Source of the DNA: Reichenbachiella agarivorans
GTDB lineage: Bacteria > Bacteroidota > Bacteroidia > Cytophagales > Cyclobacteriaceae
Direction of reading: 5' to 3'
DNA length: 64,000 bases
Assembly (NCBI RefSeq): GCF_025502585.1
Contig: NZ_CP106679.1
Coordinates: forward strand, 1,159,001 to 1,223,000
Positions 8,396 through 16,155 of this stretch are shown here, piece after piece. Each line of letters begins with the position of its first letter. Position 1 is the stretch's first letter. The notes under the pieces were generated by a model. The model did no database searches and was not told the DNA's origin. It saw nothing but the letters and a program-made list of their open reading frames with translations. A program made the translations under genes and the position numbers.

Positions 8396-8929
8396 TTAAT
8401 GCCCTGAGAGTTTCTCGTATTGCGAAAGCAATTGGTTGATTTTTTGGATGATCAAAACAACCCTTTGGTTCAAGGTATCTATAGGCAATTCACCTAGGTC
8501 AGTGCGCAGTTCATCCCAATCAACACCGATACTTTCTATCATCAAACCCTGTTCAGAAATATTGATCCGCGCCAAACGAATTGCCTCCATGTTTTTTTCA
8601 AATTGTTGTATAGTTTCTTCCTTCATTTTGGCATCATCCATCAGTACTGAATTCACCAATTTCATCAACAACATGCGTTGACTTCCTGTCACGTTGATGA
8701 GCTTTGAGAGCGCTTCGATTTCATCAATCAACTTGTCCAATTCTTCCAGTTTGGTCATCGATCTATCACTCATGTTTTGTATCTCTCTGGCCAATACCTG
8801 AAATGGTGCACCTTCCTTTTGAGATAGCTTCCCCGCATGAATCGCGGCATTGATTGCGACCATATTGGTCTGCCTCGAAAAACCCGAGATACTCCCTATT
8901 ACTGAATTTAGCTTGTCCTTAATGGTCAT
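8396..8929 (-). CDS. Small soluble protein: MCP signalling-tip hairpin plus PilJ/NarX P-box-like segment
   Basis: The 177-residue protein has no membrane helix or signal. Residues about 10-60 match the cytoplasmic tip of methyl-accepting chemotaxis proteins (RQTNMVAINAAIHAGKL then FQVLAREIQNMSDRS). Residues about 78-95 (INVTGSQRMLLMKLVN) look like the P-box of NarX/PilJ-type nitrate sensors (consensus around SGRQRMLSQK), followed by helical sequence to the end. The order, signalling tip before sensor-like helix, is the reverse of a receptor. It is convergent with the decayed narK and divergent from the porin gene with TACGTA boxes in between. A soluble nitrate-responsive adaptor is possible; function is inferred only from motifs. 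Confidence 0.7.
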   Translation of the reverse strand: MTIKDKLNSVIGSISGFSRQTNMVAINAAIHAGKLSQKEGAPFQVLAREIQNMSDRSMTKLEELDKLIDEIEALSKLINVTGSQRMLLMKLVNSVLMDDAKMKEETIQQFEKNMEAIRLARINISEQGLMIESIGVDWDELRTDLGELPIDTLNQRVVLIIQKINQLLSQYEKLSGH

Positions 8930-8933
8930 ATTT

Positions 8934-8943
8934 ACTACGTATT
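8934..8943. promoter_or_regulatory. ACTACGTATT box ahead of the MCP-like gene
   Basis: ACTACGTATT differs in one base from the ACTACGTAGT palindrome and is followed by a further ACTAC half-site. It lies only five bases upstream of the ATG (complement of 8929), so it would overlap the ribosome-binding region as well as any start site. Confidence 0.35.
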
Positions 8944-9174
8944 ACTACTTATTTATACTGCAATTCTAGCAAAACTTTTTTTCAGAGACGATTTTTTCAT
9001 CTTTTTCACTCCTCAATTCAAAACCCCTTCAAAAAGAAAGAAAACAGACATATTCTTTCTTTACATGTACTTATATCATTTTTCTATGTGTACATAAAAT
9101 TTATTTTCTTCTGCATTATCACATTTTATAGAAAAAACCCACCACGTAGGTTTGCTGAAATAACTACTGATTTT

Positions 9175-9194
9175 GATACGTATCACTACGTAGT
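9175..9194. promoter_or_regulatory. Twin palindromes GATACGTATC and ACTACGTAGT upstream of the porin/nrt operon
   Basis: Two perfect 10-bp palindromes sit back to back, GATACGTATC (9175-9184) and ACTACGTAGT (9185-9194), with centres exactly 10 bp apart. They end 42 bp before the porin start codon. This is the densest copy of the island-wide motif and the best candidate operator for the nitrate importer operon. Confidence 0.5.
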
Positions 9195-9236
9195 TTGATG
9201 AAAAAGCAAATTTCTAACTAAAACAATAAGATCAAC

Positions 9237-10514
9237 ATGAAAACTTTATACCTCGTATTTGTAGCTCTCCTATTGGGATGCTTTGGAGCCCAAGCTCAGT
9301 TCACCTTGTCTGGTGAAGTCAACGCCAGAAGCGAGTACAGAAACGGTTTCAAAACACCCATATTAGAATCGCAAGATCCAGCCTTCTTTGTAGAGCAAAG
9401 AGTTCGCTTGTATGCCAATTACAAGATGGAAGATTTGGAAGTTCAGGTCGATCTGCAAGACATCAGAATGTGGGGCGCTGACGGAGTTGTCGACAAAGAT
9501 TATGGTGGATCATTCGGTATCTCTCAAGCATGGGCTAGGTACTACATGACTCCCAAAATATCGATGAAGATGGGACGTCAAATTATCTCCTACGACAACC
9601 AAAGAATGTTCGGCGGTCTTGAGTGGGCGATGCAAGGTTTGAGACATGACGCCTTGCTCTTCATGTATGAAGACACCCTCGGTCTCAAGGTACATGTGGG
9701 TGCTGCATACAACCAAAACCCAGCGACGGGCAGTGAGCCAGTGAGATTGACCGGAACTTACTATCCTTCATTCACCGCAAATGGTCCCTACCACGCTACT
9801 GGCAACTACAAGCACATGGAATATGCCTACCTCAACAAGAAATTCAGTGCGGCAAGCGTCTCAGCCTACCTGATCAACGATGCAAGACAATATGGTTTGG
9901 ACGATTCGGTAGCCAACAGACAAACTTATGGGTTGATGGGGATGAAAAAATTAGGTGACTTGGCTTTGAATGCAGAAGCATTCTACCAAGGAGGGAAAAT
10001 TGCACTTAGTGATCTGAGCGCATACATGTTCTCTCTATCTGGAACGATGAAAACTTCCATCACACCCATCACCATCGGCTATGACTACCTATCTGGTCAA
10101 GATCCCAATAGCAGCAAAAACACAGTCTTTGCACCATTGTTTGGTACCAATCACGCATTCTATGGTTTCATGGATTACTTCTATGTAGGCAATGGACACA
10201 AAGGAGGTCTGCAAGACATCTATTTGAAAACTAGTTTCAAAATAGGAAAGGGATCGCTGCTAGGACATGTCCATTACTTCTTGACTGCCTCTGAAGTACT
10301 AGACGGTGCTGGGTCGGACATCGACAATGGACTAGGCACGGAAGTAGACTTGGTCTATGTCAGAAAACTAGGTACCTCTGGCACGTTCAAATTGGGCTAC
10401 TCACAAATGTTTGCTACAGACTCAATGGACGCCATCAAAAACATCGCTACTGGCTCATCGTCGGTCAACAACTGGGCTTGGGCACAACTGATCTTCACTC
10501 CTAAATTTTTATAA
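9237..10514 (+). CDS. Outer-membrane beta-barrel of the alginate-export/porin type
   Basis: The 425-residue product starts with a clear signal peptide (MKTLYLVFVALLLGCFGAQA, cleavage after AQA) and then consists of alternating amphipathic strands ending in a short C-terminal strand (AQLIFTPKFL). The segment VEQRVRLYANYKMEDLEVQV with VDLQDIRMWG is typical of the alginate-export-like (Alginate_exp) barrel family found in Bacteroidota. It lies 21 bp before nrtA in the same direction, so it probably forms the outer-membrane pore by which nitrate reaches the binding protein. The barrel fold is clear; substrate is inferred from position. Confidence 0.75.
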   Translation: MKTLYLVFVALLLGCFGAQAQFTLSGEVNARSEYRNGFKTPILESQDPAFFVEQRVRLYANYKMEDLEVQVDLQDIRMWGADGVVDKDYGGSFGISQAWARYYMTPKISMKMGRQIISYDNQRMFGGLEWAMQGLRHDALLFMYEDTLGLKVHVGAAYNQNPATGSEPVRLTGTYYPSFTANGPYHATGNYKHMEYAYLNKKFSAASVSAYLINDARQYGLDDSVANRQTYGLMGMKKLGDLALNAEAFYQGGKIALSDLSAYMFSLSGTMKTSITPITIGYDYLSGQDPNSSKNTVFAPLFGTNHAFYGFMDYFYVGNGHKGGLQDIYLKTSFKIGKGSLLGHVHYFLTASEVLDGAGSDIDNGLGTEVDLVYVRKLGTSGTFKLGYSQMFATDSMDAIKNIATGSSSVNNWAWAQLIFTPKFL

Positions 10515-10535
10515 ACCATCAAAACAGATAATTCT

Positions 10536-11927
10536 ATGAAAAAGGTATACAACCATTTCCTACTCAGACTCAGTGCCTTTGCCGCACTGATGTTCTTGCT
10601 CAGCCAATGTGGTAGCAAGAAATCAGAAACAACTGCTGTAGAAGTCTCTGACGCTACGTCACAGACAGTACAGCTAGACATTGAAAAGCCAGAATTGACT
10701 TTTGGCTTCATCAAATTGACTGACATGGCTCCTCTCGCTATAGCTAAGGAATTGGGCTATTTCGAGGATGAAGGGCTCTTCGTTACCATCGAAGCTCAAT
10801 CCAATTGGAAAAACATATTGGATAGAGTAATCGATGGACAACTAGATGGTGCACACATGCTTGCAGGACAGCCTATCGCTGCTGGAGCTGGATTTGGACG
10901 GCAAGCAGAGTTGGTGACAGCATTCTCTATGGATCTCAACGGCAATGGAATCACTGTATCCAACGATGTTTGGTCTAAAATGAAGCCAAATGTGCCTGTA
11001 GATGCAGATGGAAAATTGATTCACCCCATCAAAGCAGATGCACTAGCACCTGTGATCGACGAATACAAAAAAAGCGGTAAACCATTCAAAATGGGAATGG
11101 TATTCCCAGTATCTACGCACAATTACGAAATCAGATATTGGCTAGCAGCGGCAGGAATCAACCCTGGATATTACACTGCAGACAATATCCAAGGTCAAGT
11201 AGATGCAGATGTATTGCTATCAGTCACTCCTCCTCCACAAATGCCCGCCACGCTAGAAGCAGGCACCATCTATGGATACTGTGTCGGAGAACCATGGAAT
11301 CAACAGGCTGTCTTCAAAGGAATTGGTGTGCCAGTGACGACCAACTATGACATTTGGAAAAACAATCCAGAAAAGGTATTTGTGATGACCAAAGACTTTA
11401 CCGAAAAGTACCCAAATACGGCGATAGCGATCACCAAAGCATTGATCAGGGCAGGCAAATGGTTGGACACACCAGGCAACCGACCTGAGGCTGTCGGTAT
11501 ATTATCTATGCCAGCCTATGTAGGAGCTGATTCAGTAGTAATTGCCAACTCAATGACGGGCACTTTCGAATTCGAAAAAGGTGACAAACGCTCTATGCCA
11601 GATTTCAACGTATTCTTCAGGTACCATGCGACCTACCCATTCTACTCAGATGGCACTTGGTTCTTGACACAAATGAGACGATGGGGACAAATCCCAGAGT
11701 CGAAACCAGCCGAATGGTACTCAGAGACTATCAAAGATATCTACAGACCTGACATCTGGGAAAAAGCAGCTAAGCTCTTGTTGGCTGAAGGCTATTTGTC
11801 TCAAGATGAAATTCCAGTAACAGATGGCTACAAACCCGCTTCTTCGGATTTCATCGATGGTACCAGCTATGATGGCAAAGACCCAATTGGTTACATCAAC
11901 AGCTTCGAAATAGGCAACAAAGATTAA
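10536..11927 (+). CDS. nrtA: Nitrate ABC transporter substrate-binding lipoprotein (NrtA/CmpA family)
   Basis: The 463-residue protein begins with a lipoprotein signal (LMFLLSQC, lipid-linked Cys at about residue 25), so it is anchored facing the periplasm. The mature part has the NrtA/CmpA fold of group 15 binding proteins: [28 protein letters not shown], then [18 protein letters not shown], and [10 protein letters not shown]. It captures nitrate, nitrite or possibly bicarbonate and hands it to the NrtB pore. Family members bind nitrate or bicarbonate and the two are hard to separate by eye; the surrounding NarK and sensor genes favour nitrate. A perfect stem follows the gene. Confidence 0.87.
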   Translation: MKKVYNHFLLRLSAFAALMFLLSQCGSKKSETTAVEVSDATSQTVQLDIEKPELTFGFIKLTDMAPLAIAKELGYFEDEGLFVTIEAQSNWKNILDRVIDGQLDGAHMLAGQPIAAGAGFGRQAELVTAFSMDLNGNGITVSNDVWSKMKPNVPVDADGKLIHPIKADALAPVIDEYKKSGKPFKMGMVFPVSTHNYEIRYWLAAAGINPGYYTADNIQGQVDADVLLSVTPPPQMPATLEAGTIYGYCVGEPWNQQAVFKGIGVPVTTNYDIWKNNPEKVFVMTKDFTEKYPNTAIAITKALIRAGKWLDTPGNRPEAVGILSMPAYVGADSVVIANSMTGTFEFEKGDKRSMPDFNVFFRYHATYPFYSDGTWFLTQMRRWGQIPESKPAEWYSETIKDIYRPDIWEKAAKLLLAEGYLSQDEIPVTDGYKPASSDFIDGTSYDGKDPIGYINSFEIGNKD

Positions 11928-11949
11928 ATATTGAATAAAAACAGGAACC

Positions 11950-11982
11950 AAGGGAGAAATCACAAATCTAGATTTCTCCCTT
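11950..11982 (+). other. Intercistronic hairpin between nrtA and nrtB
   Basis: AAGGGAGAAATC and its exact complement GATTTCTCCCTT enclose a nine-base loop, 22 bp after the nrtA stop. No T-run follows, so it is not a typical terminator. Such stems after a binding-protein gene often stabilise the upstream mRNA segment so that more binding protein than permease is made; that role is inferred. Confidence 0.6.
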
Positions 11983-12041
11983 ACTGCCCCTACCGAGCCA
12001 GAAAATACTAGACAAAACGTACACACATAAATATTAACGAA

Positions 12042-13142
12042 ATGAAAGATAAGATTATAAAAGCAATCCGATTTTGTGGACTTGGCTTCTTAGAACCACT
12101 CATTCGCCTAATCAATGGTGAAGAACCTAAAAAAAACACTACCGCATTTGTAAAACGTGCATTGTTTCCTTTATTCTCCGTAATACTCTTCTTGGGTATA
12201 TGGCACAGTGGTGCCACTTATTTGTTCAACAAAGAAGCGGATAGAAAAATAGAAAAAGCATTGACAGATCAGGGAGAAGAAGCCGCAGTAGCGATGAAGA
12301 CCTGTATCGAATCCGGTAGCGTAAGCTGCCAGCCCAACACCCTGCCATCTCCCAAACAAGTATGGGGAGCATACCTGGCACTCTTGGCAGATCACAAATT
12401 GATCGCACAGAAAAAAGAAGACTTTGCCAAGAAAACGGAGAAAGTCAATGCCAAAAGAGCTGAAAATGGACAAGACCCTATCTCATACACGGGTCGCCCT
12501 TCATTTGTAGATCAAATCAAAACCAGCATCAAGACTGTATTTGCAGGGTTTTTATTGGCGGCATTCATCGCCATTCCTATCGGTATTATCATCGGATTGA
12601 GTTCTACACTACGCACTTCGTTCAACTGGTTGATTCAGATATTCAAGCCTGTGTCACCCGTAGTTTGGTTGCTATTGGTCTTTATGATCATCAAAACCCT
12701 GATCACAGACCCCAACATCGACAAGTCATTCATGATCTCCTTCATCAGTGTCGGTCTCTGCGCCATGTGGGCGACACTAATCAACACCAGCATGGGGGTC
12801 TCTACCGTGGACAAAGACTTCATGAATGTCTCGAAAGTCTTAAAACTGTCTGTGGGTAAAAACATATTCAAAGTGATCCTTCCAGCTTCTATCCCGCTGA
12901 TATTCACTGGCTTGAGAATCACCCTCTCTGTGGCTTGGATGGTATTGATTGCGATAGAATTGCTGGCCCAAAGTCCAGGATTAGGTTCATTTGTTTGGGA
13001 GGAATTTCAAAATGGTGCCAACGACTCCAATGCCAAAATCATAGTAGCCATGTTCGTCATTGGGTTCATCGGTTTTGCACTGGATAGAATCATGATGACC
13101 ATCCAGAAATTCATGTCCTTTGACAAAGCCACAGTGGCATAA
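12042..13142 (+). CDS. nrtB: Nitrate ABC transporter permease
   Basis: The 366-residue inner-membrane protein is the BPD-type permease of the importer. A first helix (about 45-62) is followed by a roughly 100-residue soluble stretch containing the conserved [11 protein letters not shown] segment, then five to six helices from about residue 160 to the end. The coupling helix for the ATPases is in the [31 protein letters not shown] segment (EAA-like loop). Length exceeds the 280 residues of cyanobacterial NrtB because of the extended N-terminus and loop. It shares an operon with nrtA upstream and two ATPase genes downstream. Confidence 0.88.
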   Translation: MKDKIIKAIRFCGLGFLEPLIRLINGEEPKKNTTAFVKRALFPLFSVILFLGIWHSGATYLFNKEADRKIEKALTDQGEEAAVAMKTCIESGSVSCQPNTLPSPKQVWGAYLALLADHKLIAQKKEDFAKKTEKVNAKRAENGQDPISYTGRPSFVDQIKTSIKTVFAGFLLAAFIAIPIGIIIGLSSTLRTSFNWLIQIFKPVSPVVWLLLVFMIIKTLITDPNIDKSFMISFISVGLCAMWATLINTSMGVSTVDKDFMNVSKVLKLSVGKNIFKVILPASIPLIFTGLRITLSVAWMVLIAIELLAQSPGLGSFVWEEFQNGANDSNAKIIVAMFVIGFIGFALDRIMMTIQKFMSFDKATVA

Positions 13143-13183
13143 ATCACAGACAAGTTACTATTAACCAATTAACTACCAAATAC

Positions 13184-14062
13184 ATGGCATTTCTAGAATT
13201 AAATAATGTAAGCAAGTCCTACGGAACGGGAAAGGACAAAGTTGACGTTCTCAAAAACATCAACCTGCACATCGAAGAAGGTGAGTTTGTAGCGATCGTG
13301 GGTTTCACAGGCAGTGGCAAAACCACCCTCGTCAACTTAATCAACGGTCTACTATTTCCTGATTCGGGAGAAGTATTGCTTAACGGCAAACCCATCGAAG
13401 GACCAGGTCCAGACCGAGGAGTTGTCTTTCAAAATTACTCCCTACTGCCATGGCTTAGTGTCCGAGACAACGTCAAATTGGCCATTGATGAAGTGTATTC
13501 AAAATCCAGCAGCAAGGAAAAGAAAGAGATCATTGAAAAATATGTCGCCATGGTCAATCTGTCTCACGCCATAGACAAAAAGCCTGGTGAACTCTCTGGA
13601 GGGATGAGACAAAGAGTCTCTGTAGCACGCGCCTTGGCCATGAATCCAGACATGCTGGTCATGGACGAACCACTATCAGCACTAGATGCATTGACCAGAG
13701 GTTCCTTGCAAGAAGAAATTGTAAAAATATGGGGAGAAGACAAAAAAACCTGTCTACTCATCACCAACGACGTGGACGAAGGTATCGTCATGGCAGACAG
13801 GATCATTCCTCTCAACCCAGGACCCAATGCTACCTTAGGGCCAGAGTTCAAAGTGGGATTTGAAAGACCTCGCGTCATTACAGAAATCAACAAGGATCCC
13901 AACTACAAGCTATTGAGAAACAAGGTGATCGAATACCTGATTGAAGTCGGTTCTTCCAGAAAACAAAGCACGACAAAAGAAATATTGTTGCCAGATCTAA
14001 AACCCATCATGCCTGGAAGGATACAATGGGGACGGAAAAAACAAAAAGTAAAATATTTCTAA
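13184..14062 (+). CDS. nrtD: Nitrate ABC transporter ATPase, NrtD-like (H-loop Asn)
   Basis: The 292-residue ABC ATPase has Walker A GFTGSGKT (40-47), a Q-loop in [12 protein letters not shown], signature LSGGM (137-141) and Walker B with DE at 161-162. The switch residue that is normally His reads Asn (ITNDVDEG, N195). The C-terminal part ([19 protein letters not shown]) is of the NrtD kind. It should pair with the next ATPase to power import through NrtB. The His-to-Asn change may be a subgroup trait rather than damage. Gene order porin, nrtA, nrtB, nrtD, nrtC supports one operon. Confidence 0.85.
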   Translation: MAFLELNNVSKSYGTGKDKVDVLKNINLHIEEGEFVAIVGFTGSGKTTLVNLINGLLFPDSGEVLLNGKPIEGPGPDRGVVFQNYSLLPWLSVRDNVKLAIDEVYSKSSSKEKKEIIEKYVAMVNLSHAIDKKPGELSGGMRQRVSVARALAMNPDMLVMDEPLSALDALTRGSLQEEIVKIWGEDKKTCLLITNDVDEGIVMADRIIPLNPGPNATLGPEFKVGFERPRVITEINKDPNYKLLRNKVIEYLIEVGSSRKQSTTKEILLPDLKPIMPGRIQWGRKKQKVKYF

Positions 14063-14109
14063 AAAAAGAATCAATCGCATCTAAATCGTCAAACTAAACT
14101 CACGTACAC

Positions 14110-14937
14110 ATGGAAGTTTTAGAAAAAGAAATCATACAACAGAAAGCCAACAAAACGGGCATAGATACACGACCTGAAATGTTGGTATGCCAAGACATTA
14201 CCAAAATCTATCCCGCTCCAAAGGGGGATTATACTGTACTCGCAGACCTACAATTATCGATCAAGCAAGGAGAATTTATCTCTATCATCGGACACTCAGG
14301 CTGTGGGAAGTCCACTCTGCTATCCATGATCGCAGGGCTCAACGACATCAGTGGTGGCAAAGTACTCTTAGATGAAGAAGAGATCCGAGGAGCCGGACCA
14401 GATAGAGCAGTCGTATTCCAGTCACCTAGTCTTTTTCCATGGCTGACCACACTCCAAAATGTAATGATCGGTGTGAAACAGGTATTCCCTCACGCTGACA
14501 AAAAGCAAAAAATGGATATCTGCAAATACTATCTAGATAAGGTAGGATTAGCCAATGATCTACACAAAAGAGCCAATGAGCTATCTCAAGGCATGCAACA
14601 GCGCGTAGGAATTGCTCGAGCATTTGCACTTAAACCGAAAGTTTTGTTACTTGACGAACCTTTTGGGATGTTGGATTCTTTAACTAGGGGTGAATTGCAA
14701 GATGTGCTGTTAGAAGTATGGCAAAAAGAGCAGATCACCGCCCTCATGGTCACCCATGATGTAGATGAATCCATCTTCTTAGCGGATCGTGTGATCATGA
14801 TGACCAGTGGTCCATTTGCCAAAATTGGCGATGAGCTAAGAATTCCATTCGAAAGGCCTAGAGATAGAGTCCATGTGTTGGAGCATGAAGACTACTATGA
14901 CTACAGAAGCTATTTGATGAATTTTCTAAACCACTGA
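14110..14937 (+). CDS. nrtC: Nitrate ABC transporter ATPase, NrtC-like without solute-binding domain
   Basis: The 275-residue ATPase shows Walker A GHSGCGKS (61-68), a Q-loop in VVFQSPSLFPWL, Walker B VLLLDEPFGMLD and a normal switch His (H216, VTHDVDES). The signature motif reads LSQGM (158-162) instead of LSGGM. The MMTSGPFAKIG segment after the H-loop resembles the ATPase half of NrtC/CmpC, but the extra C-terminal binding-protein-like domain of cyanobacterial NrtC is absent. The gene is followed two bases later by the sensor-like gene, indicating cotranscription. Confidence 0.85.
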   Translation: MEVLEKEIIQQKANKTGIDTRPEMLVCQDITKIYPAPKGDYTVLADLQLSIKQGEFISIIGHSGCGKSTLLSMIAGLNDISGGKVLLDEEEIRGAGPDRAVVFQSPSLFPWLTTLQNVMIGVKQVFPHADKKQKMDICKYYLDKVGLANDLHKRANELSQGMQQRVGIARAFALKPKVLLLDEPFGMLDSLTRGELQDVLLEVWQKEQITALMVTHDVDESIFLADRVIMMTSGPFAKIGDELRIPFERPRDRVHVLEHEDYYDYRSYLMNFLNH

Positions 14938-14939
14938 TT

Positions 14940-15836
14940 ATGAAAAAACTGTCCCTACAGTACTTACTGTTTCTTGCAATCCTGACAGTAGCCATAGTGA
15001 CAAGCCAAATTTTAGTTCAAAAAACCATCTCTGACAGCAAATCAGACTCCCGTATCATCAACATATCGGGTAGACAACGGATGCTCAGTCAAAAGATAAC
15101 CAAGGCCGCACTCAAACTACAGGATAGCAAGACTAGGGAAGAGTATTATTCAACCAAACAAGAATTGAGCAATGCCGCTGAACTATGGACTCAGTCGCAT
15201 AAGGCGCTGCAATTTGGCAATGAAAACATAGATGTCACGGACATGAACAAGTCCGAGCGTCTTTTGGAGCTATTTGTAGAGATACAACCTTACTATGCGG
15301 ACATCTTGGCTGCCGTCGAAGACATCAAAAAAATTGGTTTCTCTCGTAGCACCCAAGAGACGCAAATGCAACAACTCAATCAAAGTACCCAGATAATTCT
15401 GGACAATGAAGCCAGCTTTTTGAAACTGATGAATGATATCACATTCGAGTATGACCGTCTGGCCTCTCGCAAAGTTGAACAACTATCCATATCAGAATAC
15501 ACCTTGTTGGCAGTGGCATTGATCCTCATTCTTTTGGAGGCATTCTTTATTTTCCGTCCCATGATCAAAAGTGCCAAAAAGAAAGAAACCGAAATCTCAG
15601 AACTGCACGAATACGTCCAAAAGTCGATTACTTTCCTAGGACAAACCGAACAAGAAAAACATTATGCCTCATCACAAATCAATGAGGCCAATGAAAAAAT
15701 CAATGAACTCGTAGCGGCCAATTATGAACTCAAAAGGAAGCTGAACGAACTAGAAAATACCAAAGGAGAAAAGAAGGAGAAAGAAACTCCCGTTAAGCGC
15801 AAAAAGAAGGATACAACCAAAAAACAATCCTTGTAA
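14940..15836 (+). CDS. Membrane nitrate-sensor-like protein (PilJ/NarX type) without output domain
   Basis: The 298-residue protein has a first helix (about 7-25), a periplasmic four-helix-type domain beginning with the P-box INISGRQRMLSQK (about residues 40-52), a second helix (about 184-205) and a cytoplasmic coiled coil rich in Glu and Lys ending in a very basic tail (about 215-298). The P-box is the nitrate-binding element of NarX/NarQ and PilJ N-terminal domains. No HAMP, kinase, MCP tip or cyclase is present. Its start overlaps the nrtC end region by spacing (2 bp gap), tying it to the importer. It may sense nitrate and signal through a partner; this is inferred. Confidence 0.8.
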   Translation: MKKLSLQYLLFLAILTVAIVTSQILVQKTISDSKSDSRIINISGRQRMLSQKITKAALKLQDSKTREEYYSTKQELSNAAELWTQSHKALQFGNENIDVTDMNKSERLLELFVEIQPYYADILAAVEDIKKIGFSRSTQETQMQQLNQSTQIILDNEASFLKLMNDITFEYDRLASRKVEQLSISEYTLLAVALILILLEAFFIFRPMIKSAKKKETEISELHEYVQKSITFLGQTEQEKHYASSQINEANEKINELVAANYELKRKLNELENTKGEKKEKETPVKRKKKDTTKKQSL

Positions 15837-16155
15837 AAAGCATTTGTCACCAACCCACCTAACGAAACACAAATCATTGGTAATTTAATATGTGTACGTT
15901 ACCTCAGCCACCACTTTGCTCAGCAAAGGGTGGCTGTATTTTTATATCCAAATACTGTAGTAAAAACAGTTTTACACTTGTCATGGGACATTTTTTCGCT
16001 TCATTAAATGATCTAATATTGGAATTAGAGAAAATCAGCACTCACCGATAAAAGCAGCTTTGGAAAAACATGTATTCGCAGCATGTCGACTAAGGCGGCA
16101 AACAACAGCAGCATAGTCCAAAAATGAGATTGAACTCTAATAATCAACTCATTTT
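15837..16155. other. Gap between sensor gene and amt fusion
   Basis: The 319 bp contain the terminator at 15905-15944 that closes the nrt operon. After it no open frame, promoter consensus or repeat was recognised, so the amt gene probably has a promoter here that does not match the TAnnTTTG box. Confidence 0.5.
15905..15944 (+). terminator. Terminator of the porin-nrt-sensor operon
   Basis: CAGCCACC pairs with GGTGGCTG and an inner CTTTGCT pairs with AGCAAAG, giving a long stem with one bulge, followed by TATTTTTATA. It ends the operon that starts at the porin gene. Confidence 0.85.

Larger units (their letters stand above)
8930..9236. other. Divergent regulatory gap between MCP-like gene and porin gene
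   Basis: About 307 bp of A+T-rich sequence without open frames. It holds the ACTACGTATT box at its left end and two adjacent perfect palindromes at 9175-9194, and is the likely site from which both genes are controlled. A further CCACGTAGG at 9142 resembles the boxes weakly. Confidence 0.5.
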
